Assembly (NCBI GenBank): GCA_965261255.1
Contig: CBDHCQ010000004.1
Span: 248,001 to 312,000 of the forward strand
Direction of reading: 5' to 3'
DNA: 64,000 nucleotides
DNA from: Bin80 sp965261255
GTDB lineage: Bacteria; Bacteroidota; Rhodothermia; Rhodothermales; Bin80
In this document: piece after piece, positions 26,738 through 35,854 of the stretch
How the letters are laid out: each line of letters opens with the position of its first letter
Position numbering within the stretch: the first letter of the stretch is position 1
Notes under the pieces: model-generated
The model's input: only the letters and a program-made list of their open reading frames with translations
Database searches by the model: none
Told to the model about the DNA's origin: nothing
Made by a program: the position numbers and the translations under genes

Positions 26738-28726
26738 ATGAACCTTAACACTTGGCTTACCCCAACTATTGTCGAGACTCTTATTGCCAGTTTGTTTATG
26801 GGAGCTGTCATCAGTCTAACCGCGCTCATGGATAAAGGTGAAGAGAATAACAGTGTAGAATGGGAAGTCTGGCTGTCTGACCAGTTCGACAGTGCTGACA
26901 TTACGGCTGATAATCCCACAGGAACGTATGGCAGCAGGATATTGATTTACGAAAGCAGCGACATTGCGGCCGCTTCGCCTGGAACTTACTATGAAAATGA
27001 CGAGAATTTCAGGCCTACAGTTGTTGAAGCTAGAGATATTTTCCCGAACGCCTTGAGCCAACTGGGAGTAAGTGTGAGGCGTCTTCACGGCATGTTACCA
27101 GACCCACCATCGCACCGGTTCATGAACGCAAACTTTTTCGGTCCGGGCACGGGTCTCGTGGGAATTATTGATGCGGAAGGACAATGCGTCGAAACAGCGG
27201 ACGGACAGAGACAGTGCGATAAGATCAACGGAAGTCCTGAAAGTGCCGCTCTTCTTGCAGAGGCTCTATTCCGAACTACTGGACCGCAAGGTTCTCAGCC
27301 GTCAAACCACATGTCGTTCTGGACGCCAGACGGCACCAAGATCATTATTGCGAACCTCGGCGCAAAGCTTCTGGAACGAATCGACTACGATCAGTTGACA
27401 GGCACATTCACTTTCAACAAGGCGGCCACGCTTGACTTGGTTGGCGGGCGTGACTTGAGAGTTCAGCCTGCCATGTCCGATTCTACCTTGCCGGCGGGAC
27501 GTGTAAGCGGCGAGTACACTAGCCCCCAGACGACGCTAACGCCGAGCGGTGCCTTAAAGGAAGGCCCGGGGAGACCGAACAATGTCGTGGTTTGCCCCAT
27601 CGCTACCGACAAACATGTGTACGTCACATTTGGCGGAGGCGGCCTTTTCGTCGTTGATATTACAACTGAACCGATGGCAATCGTTGCGGAATACACCAAT
27701 GATGTAATCAGTGGTGCCGGTTGCGGAGGGATAAAGGGCGGGAACTTCATGTATCTCAACGCCGGTGTCTCTGCAAGTGCAGCTGGTTCGGACGACTCGG
27801 TCTTTATCATATACCAGCTGCCACTTAACTATCCTGACAGCAATAATCCCGAGACCGTTGCCAATACCCCCCGACCAGTTGAGTTTTATAGGGAAAAGTC
27901 CTTGGATATTGTTGATGAGACCCAACTGGCCAACCGCCGTGACTCTCACGGTATGACGATTTCTCCTTCAGAACAGTTGCTTTACCAGTTTGACCGTATT
28001 CAGAATAATGCGGAAGTGTTTGATGTGAGCAAGATCGTGAACGATCCTTCTCTTGAAGCTTCGGAGCAGGGGGCAGCTCACGTAGGCACGATATTTCTAA
28101 CCGGGTCCGGGTACTGCGAGGGGGAGGGAGAACCATTTGTCAATCAGGACGGTGAAGGATATCAGCAGAATGACGATCCCGCGCCAGACCTCGTTGATAT
28201 TACTCCTGACGGTCGACAGATCATCGTGTCGTTTCGTGGTCCGAACCCCGTCACAGTTAAGCACGCAGCTCTGGGAAGCTGCCCTGGGTTCGGCATCGTC
28301 ACGCTTCAAGATGACGGGTTGACCGGTAGTCTAACTCACGTGTTCAGAACGTTCTTCTCCGATCACACGGGCACAAGAAATCTCAGCGATATTCATGCGG
28401 CAGTTGTTCGCAAGAAACGAGATTTGACAACGCGTGTTGACGTCGGAAACCAAAACTTGCCAAAGAATGTCTCTCTTGCACAGAATTACCCCAATCCCTT
28501 CAACTCATCTACGACAATAGATTTCAGTGTTCAAGAATCCGGGCCCGTCTCGTTACGCGTATTTGATTTACTGGGAAGGCACGTTGATACGCTGGTTGAG
28601 GACAGAATGAATGCAGGAAATCACAGTGTGCGGTTTGATGCGAGCACATTGTCGAGTGGAGTATACGTGTATAGGTTGGAGACCCACACAGGAGTTCTTG
28701 AGAAACAAATGCAATTGTTGAAATAG
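26738..28726 (+). CDS. Secreted propeller-like protein with type IX (Por) C-terminal sorting domain
   Basis: 662 residues. The N-terminus has a hydrophobic segment (about 12-31) that could be a signal peptide, although the run before it is unusually long and polar. The centre has propeller-like strands: SFWTPDGTKIIIANLG, VVCPIATDKHVYVTFGGGGLFVVDI, and DITPDGRQIIVSFRG, with several cysteines that may pair outside the cell. The C-terminal ~85 residues (SLAQNYPNPFNSSTTIDFSV, LRVFDLLGRHVDTLV, LSSGVYVYRLET) are a classical FlgD-like/Por-secretion sorting domain, so export across the outer membrane by T9SS is expected. No catalytic motif is visible. Substrate or role is unknown. Confidence 0.85.
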   Translation: MNLNTWLTPTIVETLIASLFMGAVISLTALMDKGEENNSVEWEVWLSDQFDSADITADNPTGTYGSRILIYESSDIAAASPGTYYENDENFRPTVVEARDIFPNALSQLGVSVRRLHGMLPDPPSHRFMNANFFGPGTGLVGIIDAEGQCVETADGQRQCDKINGSPESAALLAEALFRTTGPQGSQPSNHMSFWTPDGTKIIIANLGAKLLERIDYDQLTGTFTFNKAATLDLVGGRDLRVQPAMSDSTLPAGRVSGEYTSPQTTLTPSGALKEGPGRPNNVVVCPIATDKHVYVTFGGGGLFVVDITTEPMAIVAEYTNDVISGAGCGGIKGGNFMYLNAGVSASAAGSDDSVFIIYQLPLNYPDSNNPETVANTPRPVEFYREKSLDIVDETQLANRRDSHGMTISPSEQLLYQFDRIQNNAEVFDVSKIVNDPSLEASEQGAAHVGTIFLTGSGYCEGEGEPFVNQDGEGYQQNDDPAPDLVDITPDGRQIIVSFRGPNPVTVKHAALGSCPGFGIVTLQDDGLTGSLTHVFRTFFSDHTGTRNLSDIHAAVVRKKRDLTTRVDVGNQNLPKNVSLAQNYPNPFNSSTTIDFSVQESGPVSLRVFDLLGRHVDTLVEDRMNAGNHSVRFDASTLSSGVYVYRLETHTGVLEKQMQLLK

Positions 28727-28734
28727 TCGAATAT

Positions 28735-28758
28735 CTCAGACTCACCTTTTAGTCCGAG
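28735..28758. terminator. Candidate stem-loop after the sorting-domain gene
   Basis: CTCAGACT (28735-28742) and AGTCCGAG (28751-28758) pair at 7 of 8 positions (one G-T) with an 8-base, T-rich loop, nine bases after the stop codon. The position suits a terminator. The lack of a following T-run keeps it tentative. Confidence 0.35.
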
Positions 28759-28815
28759 GGTTTGGTAACTTCCCGGTCTGCCTAGCTCTCTCCCCTAAGG
28801 ACACATTTTGACGTT

Positions 28816-28965
28816 ATGATACGTACCCTCCCGGCACTTTTGTATGTTACTCCCCTTAGTTGCGTATCAGATTCTCAACCAATAGATGTTGACAGCCACC
28901 ATGCGGACCAGAGTTCCGTTCAAGTCCTGTTGAATACTTCACGTATCAATGATCAGTCCCAGTGA
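28816..28965 (+). pseudogene. Possible truncated lipoprotein start
   Basis: A 49-codon open frame starts MIRTLPALLYVTPLSC, which looks like a lipoprotein signal with a lipobox cysteine at 16. It is then followed by only ~33 polar residues. It overlaps the earliest possible start of the next gene. It may be a remnant of a longer lipoprotein gene or chance; no family is recognised. Confidence 0.25.
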
Positions 28966-28981
28966 TCCAGGTTGTTCAAGT

Positions 28982-29902
28982 ATGATTCGAGTTGCCAATG
29001 CGCCATGTTCATGGGGAACACTTGAGTTCAAAGGCCTCGGTGGAGCACAGGTGGATTGCACAGTCATGCTTCAAGAGCTTGCAGACACGGGCTACGTAGG
29101 TACGGAACTCGGAGATTGGGGCTATATGCCCGTAAAAGCGACAGCGCTCGAGCGTTTGTTGGGACGATGGGATTTGTCATTGCGGGGAGCATTTGTGCCG
29201 GTCGCGCTGTCGGATTTGGATAGACATAATGCCGGTATAGAAAAAGCGGTACGCACGGCCAAACTGTTGGCCTCTGCTGGTGATCCAACCGATCCGCCCT
29301 TCCTAGTCTTGGCGGACGAGAATGCTGCGAATCCCGAGCGGGTGAAACACGCTGGCCGTATCACATCTGAGCAGGGGATGACCCGATATCAGTGGGGGAT
29401 ATTCATAGATGGCGCACATCTCGTCGCTTCTGCCGTGAGGGAAGAAACCGGATTGAAAACGGTATTCCATCATCACTGTGCAGGTTTTGTCGAGACACCG
29501 GAAGAGATTGATCATTTCCTTTCGAAAACAGATCCGCAACTTATTGGACTCGTGCTGGATACGGGGCATTATGTGTATGGAGCTGGAGGGCGGAGCATTG
29601 ACTTTCAGGAGTTATTCAATCAGTATGCTGACCGTATCTGGTATGTGCATTTCAAGGACTGTGAACCGAATGTTGCGGAGGCAGCACGACTCCAGGGATG
29701 GGATTATTTCGAGGCTGTCGGAAAGGGTCTCTTTTGCGAGTTGGGTCAGGGATGTGTGGAATTCTCCGGTATTATCAACAGCCTCCGGGAGATGGACTAT
29801 CAAGGTTGGATCGTTGTAGAACAGGACGTACTGCCGGGTATGGGGGCTCCAAGGTTAAGCGCAGCTCGAAATCGCAGTTACCTGCGTAACCTGGGGGTGT
29901 AA
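28982..29902 (+). CDS. IolE-like sugar phosphate isomerase/epimerase (TIM barrel)
   Basis: 306 residues from the ATG at 28982; an ATG at 28949 would add 11 residues without family similarity. The N-terminal VANAPCSWGTLEF, then GYVGTELGDWGYMP, FHHHCAGFVETPEEI, LVLDTGHYVYG and WYVHFKDC, match the AP-endonuclease-2-like barrel of inosose dehydratase/isomerase proteins. Metal ligands are probably the Glu, Asp and His residues in these words. Such enzymes act in sugar or inositol catabolism; no other inositol genes lie nearby, so the substrate is open. Confidence 0.8.
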   Translation: MIRVANAPCSWGTLEFKGLGGAQVDCTVMLQELADTGYVGTELGDWGYMPVKATALERLLGRWDLSLRGAFVPVALSDLDRHNAGIEKAVRTAKLLASAGDPTDPPFLVLADENAANPERVKHAGRITSEQGMTRYQWGIFIDGAHLVASAVREETGLKTVFHHHCAGFVETPEEIDHFLSKTDPQLIGLVLDTGHYVYGAGGRSIDFQELFNQYADRIWYVHFKDCEPNVAEAARLQGWDYFEAVGKGLFCELGQGCVEFSGIINSLREMDYQGWIVVEQDVLPGMGAPRLSAARNRSYLRNLGV

Positions 29903-30027
29903 CCCAGGCGTACTGCGGCGTTGATCAAGAGCAATGCAGACAGCTCGTAGGGAAGAAGGGCGGGCGAGGGTGGTCACAACCTTCGCGCGGTTCGGTTAAA
30001 GAACGACCAGTTGGTTCTGCGGCGACA

Positions 30028-31398
30028 TTAGTCTTCCAGAGCAGCAGAAGAATTTTCTTTATGTCGATTCAGCGCACAATCTGCTGCATGTAAGCCGTTA
30101 CGGATGCAGTCCGGGATCCCTACACCATCCAGATAATTGCCTGCGAGGAACAGGCCTTCGCAGGAACTGGTCTTGTTTCGGAGTTCCTTTATCCGCTCGG
30201 TGTGCCCAAGCGTATATTGGGGAAGTGAAGCAGGGAAGCGATGAATCCTGGTAATCAGCGGCTCAGCTGATATTCCCAGTGCCAGGGTCATTTCAGCACG
30301 TGCCTGCGAAAGCACAGCCTCGTCGCTCAGGTCAGTACCCCGCAGATATATTCTAAACAGCAGGTCTCCTGTGGGAGCACGCCCGGTTAACTTGACCGAG
30401 CTCCAAGTGCACGCAGCCACGGAGCCGGTCTCGCGGCGTGCGACTAAATGACCATAAGCGTCCAGAGGACGAGATGGGGTTACTTGATGATAGGCCAAAT
30501 GTACCATTGTACCAGATCTGTACGCAATGCTGCAAAGAAGTTCTGCCAGCCCTGGATTCACTGAACCGGTGATCTTGGCAGCACTGTGAGCCGGCACAGC
30601 CAGGATGACATCAGTGGCTTGCAGAGACTCCTGTCCAGCTATGCCCACTACCCAGCCTTTTGCAGCTTTTTTGATCTCTGTCACCTCATGCGCAAGCCGG
30701 ATGCTCCCTGCATTGACCGATTCAAGCGCGGTGACCAGTGAAGAGAGTCCACCCGAAAGACTTCTGAGTGAGGAATGGGCCTTGTGAGTTGATCCTCGAC
30801 TGATTCCAAGGAGTAAACTGCCGTAAGTGGATTCCAGTCGTAAAACATGTGGCATGAGAGCTTTCACGCTGAGCCTATTGGCATCTCCGCCGGCCAGCCC
30901 ACCAAGAAGCGGTTCAATCAGGGTTGAGAAGGCCTCTTTGCCGAATCGTCTGCTGAAAAAGTGCTCTACAGACTCGTCGGTTTCATCGGCTTTAGAGGGT
31001 ATCAGGAGTTCCGCCAGCACACGTAACTTGCCTCGGGGGCTCAGTAGTGGCGAACCGATGAGTGGCCAGATTTTTCCCGGTACAAGTCCGCTCATCCCTT
31101 CCGGTACACGGTACAGTTCGCTTCCATGCCGCAGATAGGCACCACGCCGGTCCCGGTTTGTTTTCTGTAGAGGAAGCCCCAGTGCCTTGCAAAGTTGACT
31201 TGCCTCCGGTTTGCGGGTCAGGAATACATCCGGTCCGTGCTCCATCAGGAAGCCGTCACAGTATTCGGTATGGATGCATCCTCCCAGGTGGCTACTTCTT
31301 TCAAGAAGGACGATCTCCGGCGGAGCGGATGTTTGACGCAGTGCCCAGGCGGCAGCAAGCCCCGTAATGCCGCCCCCAATGATGACCACGCGTCTCAT
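30028..31398 (-). CDS. hemY: Coproporphyrinogen/protoporphyrinogen oxidase HemY (CgoX-type)
   Basis: 456 residues from the ATG at 31398, which overlaps the hemH stop as ATGA. It opens with the FAD-binding RRVVIIGGGITGLAAAWAL and LLERSSHLGGC. It ends with the second dinucleotide part GLFLAGNYLDGVGIPDCI, typical of the oxygen-dependent flavoprotein HemY (also called HemG in some annotations). The enzyme removes six electrons from a porphyrinogen. Because HemQ is encoded in the same operon, the likely substrate is coproporphyrinogen III rather than protoporphyrinogen IX; that is inferred from context. It is the last gene of the heme operon. Confidence 0.93.
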   Translation of the reverse strand: MRRVVIIGGGITGLAAAWALRQTSAPPEIVLLERSSHLGGCIHTEYCDGFLMEHGPDVFLTRKPEASQLCKALGLPLQKTNRDRRGAYLRHGSELYRVPEGMSGLVPGKIWPLIGSPLLSPRGKLRVLAELLIPSKADETDESVEHFFSRRFGKEAFSTLIEPLLGGLAGGDANRLSVKALMPHVLRLESTYGSLLLGISRGSTHKAHSSLRSLSGGLSSLVTALESVNAGSIRLAHEVTEIKKAAKGWVVGIAGQESLQATDVILAVPAHSAAKITGSVNPGLAELLCSIAYRSGTMVHLAYHQVTPSRPLDAYGHLVARRETGSVAACTWSSVKLTGRAPTGDLLFRIYLRGTDLSDEAVLSQARAEMTLALGISAEPLITRIHRFPASLPQYTLGHTERIKELRNKTSSCEGLFLAGNYLDGVGIPDCIRNGLHAADCALNRHKENSSAALED

Positions 31399-32357
31399 GC
31401 AGCCAGCCAACCGGCACACGAAGCCTGCGTTTGAACAAGGTCCGCGAGTGCCTGGACAAAGAGTGGGTCGCTGTTAAGCGAAGGAGGGCGTTCAAGTCGC
31501 ATATTATGTTCATCTGCCACGGCTTGTGCCTCAATGTCAATATCGTAGAGTACCTCTACATGATCGGACACAAATCCCACCGGAATACTGACAACATTCC
31601 GAATGCCCTGTTCGGCCAGGTCAACCAGATAATCTTCCAGCTGTGGACCGAGCCAGGGTTCTGGGCTTCGTCCCTCGGACTGGAAGCACCCAGAGTATTG
31701 AGCTGGGTCGAGTCCGGCTGCCTCGGCCACCAATTGAGCGGTTTCACGACATTGGATAGGATAGGGGTCGTTCTGCTTTAAAATTCGCGTGGGCAGACTG
31801 TGTGCACTGAAGATCACATGCACACTTGACTGTTCTTCTTCGGGGAACTGTGCTATCCCCATATGCACACGTCTGGCAAACGCTTCTATCAGACCGGGTG
31901 CATTATGGTAACTGTCAATGTGTGAGAATTCAATATGTCCACGATAGAACTTCAGACCAGCATCAATCTTTTTCTGGTACTTGGCAATGCTCATCCCACT
32001 GTACTGCGGAGCAAACACGAGACTGACCGACCGGGTGATACCATCCTCAATCATCTGGCCGACCGTTTCTTCAATCCACGGGGCCCAGTGACGCATGCCA
32101 AGGTATGCCTTGAAGCGGGCGGTCTCGCCTGGTGGATTCAGGCGTTCCATGACGGCGTTGGTCGTCTCGACAGTCAGGCCCAGCAGTGGAGAAGATCCTC
32201 CGATCAGACTGTAATTACGTGTGATTTCCTCGATCAGCGCTTTGGAGGTCGTTCGGCCTGCACGGATGTCGGCCAAATAGCCCGGTATATCTTCAAGGCT
32301 ATCCGGTCCGCCATAGGCCATAAAAAGAATCCCAATTGGGGTATCGGTATCAACCAT
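31395..32357 (-). CDS. hemH: Ferrochelatase HemH (probably coproporphyrin ferrochelatase)
   Basis: 320 residues from the ATG at 32357; the open frame extends further upstream into hemE, but the family start PIGILFMAYGGPDSLEDI begins here. SAHSLP contains the metal-inserting His186, and the GFVSDHVEVLYDID segment contains Glu268, both conserved catalytic residues. It inserts Fe2+ into the porphyrin. It overlaps hemE by 8 bases upstream and hemY by 4 downstream, indicating translational coupling. With HemQ present, iron insertion into coproporphyrin III is the expected reaction. Confidence 0.95.
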   Translation of the reverse strand: MVDTDTPIGILFMAYGGPDSLEDIPGYLADIRAGRTTSKALIEEITRNYSLIGGSSPLLGLTVETTNAVMERLNPPGETARFKAYLGMRHWAPWIEETVGQMIEDGITRSVSLVFAPQYSGMSIAKYQKKIDAGLKFYRGHIEFSHIDSYHNAPGLIEAFARRVHMGIAQFPEEEQSSVHVIFSAHSLPTRILKQNDPYPIQCRETAQLVAEAAGLDPAQYSGCFQSEGRSPEPWLGPQLEDYLVDLAEQGIRNVVSIPVGFVSDHVEVLYDIDIEAQAVADEHNMRLERPPSLNSDPLFVQALADLVQTQASCAGWLAA

Positions 32358-33378
32358 GGTTGTAGTTATGCACGTAATCAACCAGTCTCTGTACGTTTTC
32401 CACAGGTGTCTCCGGCAGTATACCATGTCCAAGATTGAACACATGCCCTGGCTGTCCTTCCATACGTTGCATTACTTCCTGCGTGTGGGGCATTAATTCA
32501 CGCCAGGGTGCAAGTAGTGCAACGGGGTCCAAGTTCCCCATTACGGGTTTTTGTACCCGTGCAAATGCCTCGTCAATGGGCGTCCGCCAATCTACTCCAA
32601 TCACATGCCCCCCGGCGGCTGCCACCGCATCCAGGTACGTCCCAGTGTTTGTGCTAAAATGGATCACCAGGGTTGAGTCCTCTACGGCCGAAAGGACGCG
32701 GTGACTGTAGGGCTTCACATAACGCTCATAGTCGTAACGGCTCAGTGCTCCGACCCATGAGTCAAAAAGCTGGACACAATCCACACCAGCGGCAATCTGA
32801 GCTTTAAGATAATCTATGGTCATACCGGAAAGCTTAACCATAAGACGATCCCAGGCCGCAGGTTCGCTGTACATAAAGGCCTTGGTGCGCGCAAATGTGC
32901 GTGTAGCACCGCCCTCAATCGCGTAGCTGGCCATTGTAAACGGTGCACCTGCGAATCCGATGAGGGCCAGATTACGCGCATCAAGCTCCGGGCGCACGAT
33001 CTTTATGGCTTCAAGAGTCGGTCCCATCGCCTCCTTGGCCGGGGGCACACCTAGCAAGTCTACTGCTTTGGAGGTTCGAAGGGGATTGCCGATTTGGGGG
33101 CCATGGCCTGGCACAAAGGCGAGATCAAGCCCCATAGCTGTCAATGGCGGCAGAATATCCGAGAATATGATTGCTGCATCCAGGGAAAAATGCTTCAATG
33201 GCATGAGTGTAATCTCGGCGGCGATTGCAGGGTTGCACAGTGCAGTTTTCATGGAGTGCTGACTGCGTAGTGCGCGATACTCGGGCAGATAACGTCCCGC
33301 TTGTCGCATGATCCAAATCGGGGTACAGTCTACAGCTTTGCCGTGGCATGCAGCGAGAAATCGTTCGCGTCCAGTCAT
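32350..33378 (-). CDS. hemE: Uroporphyrinogen decarboxylase HemE
   Basis: 342 residues from the ATG at 33378 (MTGRERFLAAC). The family signature WIMRQAGRYLPEYR follows about 20 residues in, and the later motifs FAGAPFTMASY and FDSWVGALS are present. It removes four acetate carboxyls from uroporphyrinogen III to give coproporphyrinogen III, the branch point where the coproporphyrin-dependent path departs. The start has no Shine-Dalgarno; a TTG at 33438 would overlap hemQ and add 20 residues without similarity. It lies 22 bases after the hemQ stop and overlaps hemH by 8. Confidence 0.96.
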   Translation of the reverse strand: MTGRERFLAACHGKAVDCTPIWIMRQAGRYLPEYRALRSQHSMKTALCNPAIAAEITLMPLKHFSLDAAIIFSDILPPLTAMGLDLAFVPGHGPQIGNPLRTSKAVDLLGVPPAKEAMGPTLEAIKIVRPELDARNLALIGFAGAPFTMASYAIEGGATRTFARTKAFMYSEPAAWDRLMVKLSGMTIDYLKAQIAAGVDCVQLFDSWVGALSRYDYERYVKPYSHRVLSAVEDSTLVIHFSTNTGTYLDAVAAAGGHVIGVDWRTPIDEAFARVQKPVMGNLDPVALLAPWRELMPHTQEVMQRMEGQPGHVFNLGHGILPETPVENVQRLVDYVHNYNHG

Positions 33379-33400
33379 GGAGGAGGGATGAATAGTCTGC

Positions 33401-34138
33401 TCACGAGGCTGATTGTTGCCAGAGCACACGTCCAACAAAGAATGGCCCGATACTGCTCAGGTAGCGCGACGTTTGTTGGGTTTTGCGCATACGCTCCACG
33501 ATCGCAGACAGCGGATGTAGATCCTTGCTGAGCAGCCCAACCACAAAATCATTATCGTTTTGATCCAGACCATGGCAAGCCAAACGGATATCATGGGCAT
33601 GGTCGCTGCGCCCGTAAGCTTGTCCAATCCCACCGTGCTCCATCAGAATGGTCCGCCGCTCTTCTGCATTGAGTTGCTCAAATGCTCCCGCTCTCCGCAG
33701 CGGGTACCACATGGCCCATGGCCATGCGGGATTACAGACATAGCGTTTGGGGCGTGCGAATAGGGTTTCGTCCAGATCGGATTCATATCCGATGGTGTAC
33801 GTACGCCCGATGAAGGTCAGTTCAGTGCGGCATGTAAGTCCATGAAACGGCGTGCTTCTCAGGTAATCCTGAAGTTCAGTAACAAAAAACTCAGGGTTCT
33901 CGGATACCGTAAGCAGTCCCACGCCTTTCGGGTCATGGAGGCTGGCATACAACGCGCCGCAAAGCTTTGATCGGTCCAGGGCCCGTATTAATATCTTGGG
34001 ATGCTGTTCAAAACCGGTGAAGACCAGCAGTTGCATATACAGTCGGCCGTCACAATAAATCGTGCGCCCGTCTGCATCTCGTCCCCGCTCTCGGAGATCA
34101 ACGCCTTCGTTCCGGTTTTCCTGTATATCAATCGCCAT
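33401..34138 (-). CDS. hemQ: Coproheme decarboxylase HemQ (ChdC; chlorite dismutase family)
   Basis: 245 residues from the ATG at 34138, which shares one base with the hemB stop (TAATG). The C-terminal half carries the family core. WAMWYPLRR holds Tyr145, at the position of the radical-forming tyrosine of coproheme decarboxylases. ERRTILMEHG holds His168, the expected axial heme ligand. GLDQNDNDFVVGL and MRKTQQTS follow. In the operon it sits between hemB and hemE. HemQ converts coproheme to heme b with peroxide. True chlorite dismutases carry a distal arginine that I cannot find at the equivalent place, supporting the HemQ role. This clade differs from the better-studied Firmicutes enzymes. 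Confidence 0.88.
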   Translation of the reverse strand: MAIDIQENRNEGVDLRERGRDADGRTIYCDGRLYMQLLVFTGFEQHPKILIRALDRSKLCGALYASLHDPKGVGLLTVSENPEFFVTELQDYLRSTPFHGLTCRTELTFIGRTYTIGYESDLDETLFARPKRYVCNPAWPWAMWYPLRRAGAFEQLNAEERRTILMEHGGIGQAYGRSDHAHDIRLACHGLDQNDNDFVVGLLSKDLHPLSAIVERMRKTQQTSRYLSSIGPFFVGRVLWQQSAS

Positions 34139-35139
34139 TATATGGAGGATTGTGTACTCAGCCAACGTGCTGCATCAAGGGCATGATACGTAATGATGCC
34201 TTGTGCACCGGCGCGGCGTATACTGCTGAGCACTTCCAGCACAGCGGGCTGTTCCTCGGCATAACCATGTTGGGCGGCTGCCTTGAGCATGGCATACTCC
34301 CCGCTCACATTATAGGCAAACAGGGGCACCTGCGGCCATTGATCGCTGATTCGCCGAATGACATCGAGATAGGCGAGTGCGGGTTTGACCATGATCAGAT
34401 CTGCTCCTTCCTCCAGATCCATTTGGATCTCACGTAGGGCTTCACGTGCATTACAGGGATCCATCTGGTGCATTCTGCGGTCACCGAATTGCGGTGCCCC
34501 ATCTGCAGCGTTGCGGAAGGGGCCGTAGAATGCCGACGCATACTTGGCACTGTACGAAAGAATTCCCACTTCTTGGTGCCCGGCGGCATCCAATTCGTTG
34601 CGGATCGCGGCTACCTGGTGATCCATCATACCACTGGGAGCGACAATATCTGCCCCGCTGTCGGCATGGACGCGAGCTATTTGTGCTAATACGGGAAGTG
34701 TTGCGTCGTTGGACAGAATCTTATTGTCGATCAGTCCACAGTGCCCGTGTGTAGTGTAGGAGCATAAACATACATCGGTAATAATCACCAGATCCAGGCG
34801 GCATCGTTTGATAGCGCGAACCGCCTCCGGGATTACCCCTGTGGGGGACAAAGCTCGCGTTCCTGTTTCATCTTTGGATTGTGGGATGCCAAAAAGAAGG
34901 ATACCACTTAGTCCTGCCGCTGCTGCCTCGTGCGCTGTCTTCACAGCCCCTTCCACCGTGAGACGGGAGACCCCCGGCATTCCTTCAATGGGGCCCGCGT
35001 GATCGCGTGTCACAAAGATCGGATACACCAAATCTGCAGGAGCAAGCCGCACTTCACGTACCATGCGCCGCATAGCGTCGGTTGTACGCAGGCGCCTCAG
35101 TCGTTTATGTTTGTTCAAGTTTTTCAAAATACTCTTCAA
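34138..35139 (-). CDS. hemB: Delta-aminolevulinic acid dehydratase HemB
   Basis: 333 residues. The zinc-binding cysteines are at 124, 126 and 134 (DVCLCSYTTHGHC), and the two Schiff-base lysines are Lys199 (SYSAKYAS) and Lys252 (MVKPALA), so this is the zinc-dependent form. It joins two 5-aminolevulinate molecules to porphobilinogen. It overlaps hemD by 35 bases at its start and hemQ by one base at its stop. An ATG 22 codons downstream (MRRMVREV) is an alternative start that would avoid the hemD overlap. Confidence 0.97.
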   Translation of the reverse strand: MKSILKNLNKHKRLRRLRTTDAMRRMVREVRLAPADLVYPIFVTRDHAGPIEGMPGVSRLTVEGAVKTAHEAAAAGLSGILLFGIPQSKDETGTRALSPTGVIPEAVRAIKRCRLDLVIITDVCLCSYTTHGHCGLIDNKILSNDATLPVLAQIARVHADSGADIVAPSGMMDHQVAAIRNELDAAGHQEVGILSYSAKYASAFYGPFRNAADGAPQFGDRRMHQMDPCNAREALREIQMDLEEGADLIMVKPALAYLDVIRRISDQWPQVPLFAYNVSGEYAMLKAAAQHGYAEEQPAVLEVLSSIRRAGAQGIITYHALDAARWLSTQSSI

Positions 35140-35854
35140 GAGCGGTTACAAGACCTTCAGTAGTATATGTTTTTGCTATGACAGCCACCTCGAATCCAGA
35201 TCTGGATGCAACCTGGGCAGTGATGGGGCCAATACAGGCTGCGGTCACGGGGGTGCTCGGAGATGGGAACAGGGCGGCAAACCCTTCAACAGTTGATCCA
35301 CTGGTAAAGGTAATAGCATCTGTGCCAACTGCGAGTGCGGCGTATGCCGCCTCTGGAGGACGGTTCACATGGGTCTCGTATGCGGTTACGGTTCTGACGT
35401 GTGCTCCACCTGACTTAAGCAGTTCAGCCAGGGCTGGCCGGGCCCTGGAAGCACGAGGTAAAAGGATCCGATGATCACGCACCGATCCAAGCCCGCTGGC
35501 AAGTGCCTCCGCTACGTACTCAGATGGTACGAAGTCGGGTTCCACGTTGCGTGAACGCAACGCTGCAGCGGTTGCGGGTCCAATGGCAGCTACGCGAACC
35601 GGGTCCGGCCAGGGACGCTTTAGATTCTGCCATGTATGCATAACTCCATTAACGCTGGTGAAGATGACACGATCGAATTTATCAAGCTCATTTAATGCCT
35701 GCAATAACGGTCGGAGATCAGATGCAGGTTCGATCCGAATCGTCGGAAATTCCAGTACCTTAGCGCCCCTTGCCTCGAGCATCTGGCACATGGAGACCGA
35801 TTGATGTGCCGGACGTGTTACGGCAATGCGTTTATTAGTGAGTGTACTACGCAC
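35105..35854 (-). CDS. hemD: Uroporphyrinogen-III synthase HemD
   Basis: 249 residues. HemD is poorly conserved, but the two-domain pattern is clear: NKRIAVTRPAHQS at the start, VIFTSVNGV near 80, ILLPRASRARPALAELL, and TFTSGSTVEGFAAL with AACIGPITAQ in the second domain. It closes and flips ring D of the linear tetrapyrrole made by HemC. It overlaps hemC by 8 bases and hemB by 35. Its place between hemC and hemB confirms the call. Confidence 0.9.
   Translation of the reverse strand: MRSTLTNKRIAVTRPAHQSVSMCQMLEARGAKVLEFPTIRIEPASDLRPLLQALNELDKFDRVIFTSVNGVMHTWQNLKRPWPDPVRVAAIGPATAAALRSRNVEPDFVPSEYVAEALASGLGSVRDHRILLPRASRARPALAELLKSGGAHVRTVTAYETHVNRPPEAAYAALAVGTDAITFTSGSTVEGFAALFPSPSTPVTAACIGPITAQVASRSGFEVAVIAKTYTTEGLVTALEEYFEKLEQT

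Noticed and set aside
33401..34138. Considered a true chlorite dismutase (chlorite detoxification)
   Set aside because: It lies inside the heme operon and I could not find the distal arginine expected of true chlorite dismutases; HemQ fits better.
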